Shown in pieces: positions 27,641 to 38,589 of a stretch of 64,000 nucleotides of DNA. The stretch spans positions 892,348-956,347 of the forward strand of contig JH720297.1 of NCBI GenBank assembly GCA_000231825.2, given 5' to 3'. The number at the start of each line of letters is the position of its first letter. Within the stretch, counting starts at the first letter, position 1. Made by a program: the position numbers and the translations under genes. This DNA is from Tetrahymena elliotti 4EA. Lineage: Eukaryota > Ciliophora > Oligohymenophorea > Hymenostomatida > Tetrahymenidae. A model generated the notes under the pieces. The model was not told the DNA's origin and made no database searches. It saw only the letters and a program-made list of their open reading frames with translations.

Positions 27641-28021
27641 TCAAGCCTTAAGGGCACCTTCGATGATCTTCTTTTCATCTTCAGTGATTTCGGGAGCGTA
27701 CTTTCTAATGGCAAGAGAAGAGCAACCCTTAACCTTCTTGATTTCACCCTTAGCGTTAGCGGTGAAGTGACCCAAGTACTTACCCAAATCAGCTCTCTTG
27801 GGGACAGAGACATACTTAATTTAGTTTTAACTGCAGAGAGCCTTAACTAACTTGACGTAATTACCTTAATCGCAATCTTCAGCAACGCAAACGAAAAGAG
27901 CTTGCTTGGCTTCAATGGTTCTCAAGACTTCGTGGAGACCCTTGGAGATGGCATCTTGGCAGTTAGAGCTCTTGATAACCTTAGCTAAAACTTCGTTTAA
28001 TTATTCGTTTTGGTCAGCCAT
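27641..28021 (-). CDS. RPS12: Small-subunit ribosomal protein eS12
   Basis: Intron-free 126-aa protein of the L7Ae/L30e fold, a component of the cytosolic 40S subunit. The conserved core is clear: ISKGLHEVLRTIEAKQALFV, VAEDCDQGNYVKLVKALC, and VKGCSSLAIRKYAPE, which correspond to the helix, the CD-x-x-YVKLVxALC block and the VVGCS segment of human RPS12. Length matches. Codons are almost all the C/G-ending forms seen in highly expressed ciliate genes (AAG, GTC, AAC, GCT), yet Gln residues are still TAA in places. The absence of introns contrasts with most neighbours. Confidence 0.97.
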
Positions 28022-29020
28022 TTTAATAATATTCCCTTTTCTTTTATCAAATATTTATTTTTGATTCTTTTTTGATTTTTAATCTTTTTTTTGGTTTCTT
28101 TTATTTTAGTTTTTCCTTTCTTAACTCTATTCAATTTTATTACTTTCCATCATATAAATGTCCCTTGTATTTTTCTCATTCAATTTGATTCATTCCCATA
28201 TCAAATTTAATTTCATTCTCCTTTCATCCTTTTTCATTCTCTTATTTTATATTTTCTTCTTTCTCCATCTTCCCTTTTTATCAAATTCACTCCATCTTTC
28301 CCTTTCTTCCCTCTATTTATCATTTACAATCTATACAAACAAAACAAACATTTTCTTCATTATATTAATTCTTTCTTCACTAACTCGCTAAATATCTCAT
28401 TATAAACCATTTATTTATTTATTAATTCGCTCACTTACCTAAGCATATTCCTTATTTCACTCTCATCATTAAATATTTTCTTTAGTATAAAAATATTTTT
28501 ACAAATTATTTTATTAAAAAATATTTTAACAAGTTAATTTTTAATTTATTTCGGGTGTGTGAACAAAACTTTTTTCTATTTTAGATGAACAATAAAAAAT
28601 TCTCAAACTGATTTCATTCAACAAAGCAAAGTCGAGAAATTAATTAATTATCTCCCATTTCCAACCAAAATAAAAATTTGAATGAATTTTAGAGTTGATT
28701 TTTAAAATGATTATTTATTTCAAATAGCAAAATAAATATTAACTAAGAATTAATAGTAATATGAATAAAGATAGATGGTAAGTAACTTTTGAAACACAAT
28801 TAAAAAATAAACACAAAACAAAGTAGTATATACATTAAAAAATGTTCAATTAAATTTATTTTTTGCTTTTATACAAATTTTAAATATGATTGACAACTAA
28901 CTAATTTGCTCTTTAATAGAAAATTTAATCCATTAAGGTTACTTTTTTGATATTTTATTCTACCATTCATTTTTTTACTTTTATAAATACTTTCAGCTTT
29001 CAATTTTATCTCTCGCTCAT
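28022..29020. other. Spacer with a pyrimidine-rich tract upstream of eS12
   Basis: From 28022 to about 28480 the plus strand is almost pure T, C and A with very few G (so purine-rich on the eS12 sense strand). It adjoins the eS12 start and should include its promoter. The remainder, up to the Prp19 stop at 29021, is ordinary AT-rich DNA. The open frame at 28158-28391 follows from this composition and is not called. Confidence 0.6.
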
Positions 29021-31108
29021 TCATTATGATGAAATTATTAAATTTCTATCCAAAGATCCAGAAACTAAATCTTTTGAGAAACTACCAAACCTTTGTTTAT
29101 TTATTTATTTAAATTATTTATTTCTTTTTATTTTTAAAATTATTTTACTTCAAAGACTTAACAGCAGCAGTATGATAAGAGAATGTTGAGACATTGTTCC
29201 ATTTTTTGGTTTCGTAAAGCTTTATTTATCCTGTAGTAGAACCAGCAGCAAATACGTTACCAGAAAGGTCGAATTCAATACTTGTTAAATCAAATTCTTC
29301 TCCTTCTCCAAACAAAGTTTTAATGCACTTAGCTTTTCTTAAATCAAAGATTTTTACTAATTTATCTACTGTACTACCAACTGATAAAATATAGCCATTT
29401 TCACTGAAGCTGATCAAATCAATAGCTCCCTTTTTGAAATTAAAAAAGCAAAAGTTAAAATATATTTTTTCAGTTATTATTTGTTTACATTAACATTGTC
29501 TTCTAAGGATGTCATAATTTCATTAGCAGATATATTCCATAATTTAACTGAACCATCACTGCATCCTATACCAAGAATATTACCATCAGGATGTACTTAA
29601 ATACTGTGAACGCTCAACTTTCCTACTAAATCATTAACTTCCAAAGCAAGAGAAGCCTTTTTATGATAATAAATTTAAATTAATTAAACTATTAACATTT
29701 TTTAATATTACTGTAATTGCATCATGATATGTAATAGAACCGTCTTTAGCAGAAAGAACGAAGAGAGATCCGTTAGGATGAGCAGATACAGATGTAAATG
29801 AAGAATTAGTATTGTAGGTATATAAACTTTTAAATTATTTATTTTCAGCTTAATATTGATAGAGATGAGCAACATGTTCAGTTACTGCAACAAAGTGAGG
29901 ATTTTCATCATTTCCTAAAAATGTCAAACCAACAATATGCTTATTTAATTCAACAGTTCCAACAATAACATTTTATACAGTATCATAAAGGATAACAGAT
30001 CCATCTTTACCTCCACTAATAACTAAATTTCTTTAGCGATTGTAATCCAAAGCATTAATACCTGGATGAGTGGTACTATGCAAACTGACAGTTTCCTTAG
30101 GACCATAGCTAGAAATGACCTATAGTTAAATTTTAACAAAAAATAAAGCATTTTCTTTTATATTATGATTTTATATTGTTTACTTCAGTTGTTGCAAATT
30201 TGCTATTGTATTCAGCATCTTTCTTTCTATCTTTTCTAATTTGATTCAGCTTTAATGCAGTTTCATTGATTGAATCAATAATAATTTAAGGAAGTTTGAT
30301 ATTTGCTTGTTATTGTTATTCATTTTAAGCATCTTATTCTTCTAACTCCATTTTACCTTATCTTAACTTTTCTTAAAGTTGAGCTACTTCGCTAAATATA
30401 AATAAAAACAATTTAAATCAAAACATCATTTGAAAGATGAATGTAAAATTATAATTCTCAAGCAGCATAATTATCTTTTTCTAAAATAAAAAAAGGCATT
30501 GGCTTCATTTCTTGTTTTCAAATTGTTAATTAAAATAATATGGTTACAATCTAGCTTCATCTCTTTCTTTAATCAAACGGGCTATAACTCTACATGCAGC
30601 ATCATGTTAGTAAAGAGCATGAGAAAGCTCTTAACGAACAGTTTCTAAATGTTATTTTAAATTATAAGTTTCAAGCATTAATGCATCCCATTCGTTCTAA
30701 AATGTTTTTAATATTCCAGGAATAGAATTTGCTGTAACAGATCTAGGCTTTGTTTAGATATTTACTAGTTAATAAATTAACAAAAAGAATTAAAATAAAT
30801 TCACAATTCGATAATTCAATATAAATATGTCAAGATTTCATTTAAACACGTTAGAAATAAGACCTAAAAATAATTTATTTTAAGCTAGAGTGACAATTTC
30901 AATTAAAAATCAGCTTGAATATTTATATTTATTTACATTAAACAGGGATCAAATCATCGTTGCTTAAGGCTTATCCAGTAATTGGACATTAGCCCGTTGA
31001 TTAAATATGCTTTTCAATAACTCTTTTTTCAAAAACATGACCACTCTTTTTTGAAACAACAGGTTCGTGAAGCTATTCACCAGTTATTGCACAATAATTC
31101 CAAGACAT
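29021..31108 (-). CDS. PRP19: Prp19-like U-box/WD40 ubiquitin ligase and splicing factor
   Basis: Predicted 507-aa nuclear protein; human PRPF19 is of almost identical length. Seven exons (complement): 30937-31108, 30548-30764, 30184-30391, 29712-30119, 29489-29656, 29149-29429, 29021-29090; phases agree. The N-terminal U-box starts MSWNYCAITGEQLHEP and includes VFEKRVIEKHIQSTGQCPI. A coiled-coil follows with the hallmark ETVRQELSHALYQHDAACR and VIARLIKERDEAR, then WD40 repeats (NLVISGGKDGSVILYDT, GCSDGSVKLWN, DLVSGSLDRNLIIS). Prp19 is the core of the NineTeen complex needed for spliceosome activation and acts as a tetrameric E3. In this intron-dense genome it is a natural core gene. Intron 2 could hide a tiny extra exon. 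Confidence 0.96.
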
Positions 31109-33121
31109 TTTGAAATGTAATTAACTATTTGATTTTTTAAAAGCTTTAATATGATTAATTAATTTTATTGCTATTAAGATATATATTTATTTATTACTAA
31201 TTGATCTTTTCTTTATTTTATCAAGTTCTTTAATCAATCTTCATTTAATATATTAACTTTCTATGATGGATACTTTTTATTTAATTTCAAAATTTACCAA
31301 ATCTCAATCAATATCTCTGTCTAGACACATCCCATTTATTATATCATATCTTTTAATTTTTTTAATATATTTGTACATCCTTCACTTATTTATAAAAATC
31401 ATTTTATTTATTCATATTTCTAAAATTTAGCTTAAGTCTCCTCTCCTAACTTTTTGGCATTTGTTCAAAAATGTATTCATGTTTAAAATACTTATTCAAA
31501 AAAAATTAATAATTAATCAATGTTAGTTAGTTTTATAAGAAAATTTGTTTTTAACTTTTTCATAAAATTAATTTTTATTAAATCTTTGATAAAAAAATTT
31601 TTAAAGACCAACATTTATTAAATTAAAACATTTAATAGAATAATTAATATTTATATTTTAACATCTAAATTAACAAATAATTTTAATTAGGATTTGATGC
31701 TAAATTAATTTACACACATCAATATCTTAAATTAATTTGAAAATTGTTTTGTCTTAACTAAAAATAATTTCAATTTTCAAATAAATATCAAAATTAACAC
31801 AAAATAAAGATGTGAATATTTTCTTTAAATAAATTAATTAAGAAAGTACGTTGTTATAAATTTATTTGTTAAAAGTGATTGATTGATTTAGAAGTACCTT
31901 AATTAAATTAGATAGCTTAGAGAAAATTTACTTAAAATGTAAAATTACATTTACATAATTACAGATATTTGTTTAGGATAGAATTATATTATTTTTATAG
32001 TAAAATCTACTCACTTTTTAGGATTTTTTTTATTACCAACCACTAAATCCAATAAAAATATTAGAGTGGAGTGAAAATTATTTTAAAATATCTATCAAGA
32101 TGTTTCAGAAATTATTATTATGTTAAAGCATTTATTTTATTAATAGTTAAAAACAACATCAGCTTTAATTAAGAGTTCAAAAAATATTTAAAATAACTTA
32201 AATGCAAAATTTTTAACATAAAATATTATAAAAATATGTATTTATTAATTAAATTAGATAGAAAAGAAAAGATAAAAGCAATTATATTTAAAATTGTATC
32301 AAATTATTGGATAAGATTGGTTTTAATGCTTAAATTGCTTTTAATTAGAAGTAATTGATAGTTTTTATTCAGTTTTCAAAGAAGGTAGTATCTTTAAAAT
32401 TTTTAAATCTGCTTTTTTATATGTTTTATATTTTTATTTCAAATATTAAAATTATATTTTCCTAATATTTTAAAGAAATGTTGGGGTTACAGTTTGTAAA
32501 AAATTAAATTAATTACCCACTAATAATAAAATTGATCATTCAAGCAGATTCTGTAAATTGAAAAATTTTTAATTATTATGTTGTTTAATAATAAAAATTT
32601 TGAGAAATAAGATTAAATCACAAATCTTACACAATTCAAAAAAAATATTGTTTTGTTGATTTAGACAAAGTAAATTTTTAAATCAGATTTCAAATTAAGA
32701 CTTCAAAAATGTTGTTTTGATAAATGAAAACTCTACAATAAAAATATGTTGAATTAAGCTAACATTTTAGATTAAAATCAATTAAATTTGATTTGTTAGA
32801 AATTTCGTGTAAGTATAGCTCATTAAAAATAATTTTGTTTTGTGTATCAATAAATAAACAAATATGATCTTCATTTTTAGTAAAGAAATTAATAAACTTA
32901 TCTGATAGATGAACAATTAGTAAAAGTAAGATAATTTATCAGATAGTTAATTATTATTACTTATTAGTATTGCTTGTCTCCTCTAATTTATAATTTAGAA
33001 GTTGATTTTTTATTACATCAAAAATCATTTAGAGGTTCGTTTATTTTTCCAATAATTAATTAGCAAAAAGTTTAATTAATTAGATATTTTAATTTTAGTA
33101 AAAAGAAAGAAAAAAAGAAAA
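31109..33121. other. Divergent intergenic region between Prp19 and the MFS transporter
   Basis: 2 kb of AT-rich DNA. Between 31310 and 31420 the plus strand is poor in G. No coding pattern, RNA gene or clear repeat. Promoters of both genes should lie here. Confidence 0.55.
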
Positions 33122-34921
33122 ATGAAATTAGAAGTTCCTTCTTAGCAATAACAATAAAGTTAAGTAGAATTGAAAGATTTAAAGAATCATCACTACCATG
33201 TTAGACACCCTTTCTATATTTACTTATAAACAATAAACGCTTGCTTAGGAACCTGGTTTTTTGGTTATAATATAGGTGCATTTAACGCAGTTTAAAAAAT
33301 AATGTAAAAAATTAATGGCTGGAGCTCTAGTGAATTAACTCTCTATTCAGCTTTAATCACAGCAGCTATGCCTTTTGGAGCTTTGATAGGGGCATTCTGT
33401 GTAAGATATACAATTTCATATCTTAAAGGTGTAAGAAAAGCACTTATTTTTTTTGATTTCATCTCTATAATAGGAACAATTGTGTTAATTCTTGAAACAT
33501 CAGTAGCTAATTTAATTATTGGTAGATTCATATCAGGGTTCTGTATTGGCTAAAATACAGCTCTAGTACCATTATATATTATAGACTTTGCTCCAAAAGA
33601 AATCAGTGGAAAGGTAGGAACTATAAACCAATTCTTTCAGGCTTTTGGTATATTCAGTAGCTTCCTGTTTAGTCTTCTTCTACCTTATCCTTCTAATATA
33701 AGTGAAGGATATAATGATTAAATTCCTTGGAGAATTGTTATGGGTGCTCCTATTATATCTCCCATAATTAGACTAATACTTTTTACTTTGTTATTCAAAT
33801 TAGAAACACCCACAATACTCATGAAGCAGCATAAATACACTGAATTAAAAGAATTCATTCATAATGTTTATGAGGAATAGGACTGGCAAGATGTATTCCA
33901 TGATATTGAAGACAAAGTTACTAGTGACTAAGAAAAAGCATTAAGAAACAAGAAAGAAGCTGAAGCTCATCAATAAAAGAAGAGCCATTAAAAATAATAA
34001 GAAATAGTAAAAATTTAGCAATCCTAATCAGAAGATAAAAAGTGTATTATTGACCTTGTTGCATAAAATAATACTAACAATGACGGCTAAAAAATAATCA
34101 AAAAGAAATCTCAAGATGACTTTTTCAAAGAAAAAATATATGATTTGTGTTCAACTTCATCTAAAAAAGCAAGATTACTTCTAGGATGTATTATTTCTAT
34201 TACAACTTAATCATGTGGTGTGAATGCGATTAATTTCTATTCAAATACAATCTTTTTAGAAACATCAGGAAAAAAGGGTGCAGCAGGTGAAGAGTCTGCT
34301 CGTATTTCTACAATAGTTATGGGTGCATGTATGGCTGGCTATAATTTTTTTGCTTTCTATTTGCAAGGTAAATTTGGAAGGAAATTTTTATTACAACTAG
34401 GCACTTTGGTAATTCTTGTCAGCTAGTTATTTATTGGTATATTAAATGCACTCCCTTCAGCTGATGCAATTAGTACAGCTAATGTTTTCTTTATTTTTTT
34501 TTTCTAATTTGGATGGCAAATTGGTCTAGGAGCTATTACATGGATTATCAGCCCAGAAATCCTTGATTCTGCTTAAATTTCAATAAGTAGTTCAGCAAGA
34601 TGGACTACAACTATGACAGTTGGTCTCGTTTTCCCTTATATGATTATCTATTGCAATTTATATGGATCATTCTTTATATTCTTTGGCTTTACTTTAGCTG
34701 CTTTCATTTTCTTCTTGTTAAGGTTAAAAGAAACAAAGGGCAAAGACTGCTATGAGATTATGAAATCATATTGTAATCCTTAAAAATATTTAACATTCTA
34801 AAAAGAAGCCACAGAATACTCTATTAGACGCTTTGAAGAACAAGAAAACTTTTAGCAAAAAATCTTTAACGAAAACATGGATTTTATTTGTGAAAGATAA
34901 ATTGATGTTTAAAAAAGTTGA
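33122..34921 (+). CDS. Sugar-porter-type major facilitator transporter
   Basis: Intron-free 599-aa, 12-helix membrane protein. The sugar-porter pattern is visible: TM1 LGTWFFGYNIGAFNAV, TM2 SALITAAMPFGALIGA, then IIGRFISGFCIGQNTALVPL followed by DFAPKEISGKVGTINQ (the usual VPxYxxExAPxxxRGxxGxxxQ block), the Q-S-C-GVNAINFYS helix after the centre, and LKETKGKD near the end in place of PETKG. The loop between TM6 and TM7 (about residues 235-345) is unusually long, hydrophilic and Gln/Lys-rich. Substrate cannot be told; hexoses are typical. The ATG at 33122 follows an AT-rich stretch and is the first in frame. Confidence 0.92.
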
Positions 34922-36555
34922 TTTTTCCAATAATTAATTTTTTTCTAGATTGGATGTCTGGCTATTTATTTTAAGCTAAACTTAAAAAAGAAATTTCAAA
35001 GATAATATCTAAACACAATTTAATTTATCTTTTTTTAAGCCCACAGAATAATCTTTATAATAAAAATATATAAACAACTAATTATATTAAGCTTATTATT
35101 TATCTATGTTTAATAAAAAATCTTTTGTAAATACAAATTAAATTAAATTAATTATAATAAATTTTTTTTAATTTTGATCAATAATTGAAATAAATTTCAA
35201 TATTTAGATAATATCAAAACACAATTTAATTTATCTTTTTTAGAGCTTACTGAATAATCTTAACAACTATATCAATTATGTATAATAATTCTATTACACT
35301 CACAATTTATTAAAATTTAACAATAAATTTTTTATAGTTACAAATTAAATAAATAAGAATAAAATCAAATTATATTTTTTATTAATTTTAATTGTTTTAA
35401 TATCAAATAATTTCCTTCCATATAAGATTGAAATTATTTTATTTTTCATTTTAATTCTTAATGAAAAAAAGATCTTTAAATTTAATTGCATCAATAATAA
35501 AATAATTTTAAAATAAATCCCAATTTTTATTTTATTTAAATTTCATAAAAATATTTTAAAATTGAGAATTAAAAAAAGACCTTTGTTTTTCGGAAAGTAA
35601 ATTTATTAAAAGATTAATAGTTGCATTTATATGCTTGAGTTAACAAAAAAAGAACTAAATAGTATCTCTTGATAATTAGGGTGAAAACCTGAGTTCGAAG
35701 ATACTGAACTATTAGTGTAAATTTATTCATGAAAATGAAGAGTAAATCTTTACTAAATGCCAATCTCAACTTTCAAACTGTCTATAAACAAAAAAGAAAA
35801 TTTCAAATTAAAAGTATTTTTTGAATTAAAATTTTTCTGATTTTAAAGAGCCTTATCAATTTTATAATAAATAAAAAAAACTAACCAAAAATAACTCGAC
35901 ATACTTTTATGAAAAATAGATTTTAATTCTAAAAATTTGATAAAAACTCAAGAATTTAACATTAAAAATTCTTATTTTTACTAAAAATTTAATAATTTTG
36001 TTAATAAAATAAGAATACATAGATTTTTTTATCATTTTAATAAGAAAAAAATTACTTTTTTGTCACTGTATTTGAAAACAATTTTTCATTTTTAATCAGA
36101 TAAATGTGAAATAGAAAAATATTTTTCTCAAAAGAAATTTTGGGAAAGAAAATTAGTAATTTTTTAACTTAATTTAATCAAGAGAATAGAGAAAAAATTA
36201 TTTTTTTAAGTTTATGCGACTATTATTTTTATTTTAAATGAAATTTTTCAAGAAATCATAATATTTTTGTTATGTTTTAACATTACTTTGAATAATATCA
36301 TTGACATTTAGATAATTTTTTAATCTTCAAATTGTAGATTTGAATAACTTAGAATATATCTTATGTATATTTTATATAGGAAATATAATTGATAAAAAAT
36401 CTAAATATTATTTCTAATGAATTATTATTGGTTTCGCGCTTTTTAACAGGTAAATTGTTCTTATTGATTTAAAGCTTTAGAAATTGATTAAAAAATTTAA
36501 TAATTTTACACAAATAATCTTTTGGCTATTCTAAAATTTTCCAAAAAATTTATTT
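34922..36555. other. Gene-free spacer with a direct duplication and a hairpin
   Basis: 1.6 kb, AT-rich. Contains a diverged tandem duplication of about 206 nt (34991-35400) and an imperfect hairpin at 35661-35722. No gene seen. Confidence 0.6.
34991..35400. repeat. Diverged tandem duplication, unit about 206 nt
   Basis: The block beginning GATAATATC..ACACAATTTAATTTATC at 35001 recurs at 35207, with flanking matches (AAATTTCAA before; GAATAATCTT and ACAAATTAAAT after). It lies just downstream of the MFS transporter stop. Confidence 0.75.
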
Positions 36556-38589
36556 ATGAGCTAAAATAACATTTAAGATAAATGGGGAGAGCTTATTCCC
36601 AAAGGAGGATTAGTGTAGGAAACATTGATCCTGAATAAATAAGAGCATATTTTAGGTAGAAGAGGAGATTTGAAGGTATTTAATGGTAAAGTGAGCGGAG
36701 AACACTGTAAATTGAGATATGATAATATTAAAAAGAAAGTGTATATTTCTGATATTTCTAGCAATGGAACATTCTTATTTGATAAAAAGCTTGATAAAAA
36801 TGTTGAGGTTGAATTAGAAAACGGAGATTTGGTTAATATTCTTAAGGATAAAAATTAGTGGATTGGTTATATATTTAAGTTTATTGATACCAGTCAAAAT
36901 GTGAACAAAGAATCATAGGATACTGCCACAAAAAATAATACAGAATAAAAATTATAAGCATCTGCTATTGAATAATAGAATTAAATTGAAAAAGAAAAAA
37001 TTTAATCTGATTAAATTAAATAAATGTAAAAAGAATTAGAAGAAAGACTAAAAAAGGTCAAAGAAGATGTAAAAAAAGCATTTTTTATTTAATTTCATTT
37101 TATTTAGATTTATTTAGAATGAATGAATAAACAAATAAGTTATTTATTGATATGAAAAATTATTTTTCTATCACAAATAGGATGATATATTTGAAAGAGA
37201 CTCAACATGTGTAATATGTATTGATTTATTATATAATCCATATATGATGTTAACTTGCTTGCATAATTATTGCTGTGATTGCATGAGTGAGCTATTAAAA
37301 AAGGATGATATATGTTGCCCTTAGTGCAGAGAAAAACCCATAAGTATATCAAAAAATTATTAGTTGAACAACTAGATTGAGGCTTTTATTAAAAGAAATC
37401 CTGAGAAAAAATGGCAAGAAGACATAATAGCTAAAAAAAATGAATTAAATTAGTTCAACAATAAAGATTTTCTTGAATAAATAAATTAAAAACTATCAAA
37501 TAAAATTAAAAAAAATGGGAGAAAGAAAAGAAACGATTATAATAACGATGACGAAGAAGAAGATTATTCAGAAAATGATAGTTATGAAGACTCTTATTAA
37601 TCAGAAGAAATTGAATATGATAGATATCAAAACAATAATTAAAATAGATAACTTGGGCTTTTTGGATTCAACTATGCCAACTATGGTGGCAATCTGTTTG
37701 TACCACCTCATTTAAGTACTTTACACTTAATTTTTATTTTTATAGTGTTTATTTTATTTAATTTGCATAGATCAGTATATAGTATTCGTAATTAATAACC
37801 TTCAAATTGAAAACTAGTTCAACTTATCAAGAATTATCAAACTTTATTTTAATGACTTTAAATTAAATATTTTTATTATTATAATAGATAGATGTGTCGA
37901 ATGTTAAACTGCAAGATAAGATGATAATTTTAAATGTTCTCCCTTTTAGTAACATATCAAATGCTTAAACTGTGATAAAATGATGCCTTAAAGAAATGAT
38001 AATAATTTATATCCTTAAAATTGTGCAATATGTGAAAAATCCTTTTGTAATTTATATTTTAAATAAGATTGCCGATCAAAATACAACTCTTTGGTTAACT
38101 ATCATTTAAGATTATTCTAAGATATTCCTATACCTTTAGAATTAAGTAATAATGTACTCTCAGGTAGAGAAGAGGAAATTAATGTTTTAAAGGTATTTTA
38201 TAATAATAATAATATGTTTATTTACTAAAAGAAATTACTTTTAAACTAAAAAGGACTTTTTATAAGATGATGAAATGAGAACTCTTTTAATATTTGATCA
38301 TATGAATGAAAATTTTATTAAAAAAGGTAAATTTAAGTATGAAATTTCCCAAAAATTTATGAAAACATAGGAAAATAAAAGCATTGATATAAACTCTGAT
38401 ACCCCCATTTGTACTACCTGCTTTCCTAACATTTGGAACTAAATGGTCTTTAAATACAGAATGGATATAAAAGATTAATTACCTAAATAAGTATAAGATA
38501 AACCAGATTGTTGGTATGGAATCAATTGTTATACAAGAACTCCAGCTCACAATAAAAGATTTAACCATGCTTGCCTTTAAAAAAGTTGA
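36556..38589 (+). CDS. CHFR: CHFR-like E3 ubiquitin ligase (FHA, RING, Cys-rich, PBZ)
   Basis: Predicted 562-aa protein in four exons: 36556-37068, 37181-37715, 37888-38192, 38254-38589. Domains in order: FHA (about 15-100: ILGRRGDLKVFNGKVSGEHC, SSNGTFL) that reads phosphothreonine; a short coiled coil; a C3HC4 RING (TCVICIDLLYNPYMMLTC, NYCCDCM, CCPQC); an acidic Asp/Glu-rich linker; a Cys-rich region (RCVECQTAR, KCLNCDKMMPQR, NCAICEKSFCNLYF) like that of CHFR; and a C-terminal PBZ zinc finger, CWYGINCYTRTPAHNKRFNH, with exact C-x5-C-x6-H-x5-H spacing. In animals CHFR is a mitotic checkpoint ligase that binds poly(ADP-ribose) through PBZ. The full domain order makes orthology likely; the checkpoint role here is inference. 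Confidence 0.93.

Noticed and set aside
28158..28391. Plus-strand open frame rich in Phe, Leu and Ser
   Set aside because: It is a consequence of the G-poor pyrimidine tract; no domain, codon bias or splice context supports it.
35661..35706. Possible tRNA because of GTTCGAA and a 7-nt terminal stem
   Set aside because: Total length is about 45 nt; there is no anticodon arm, D arm or correct spacing.
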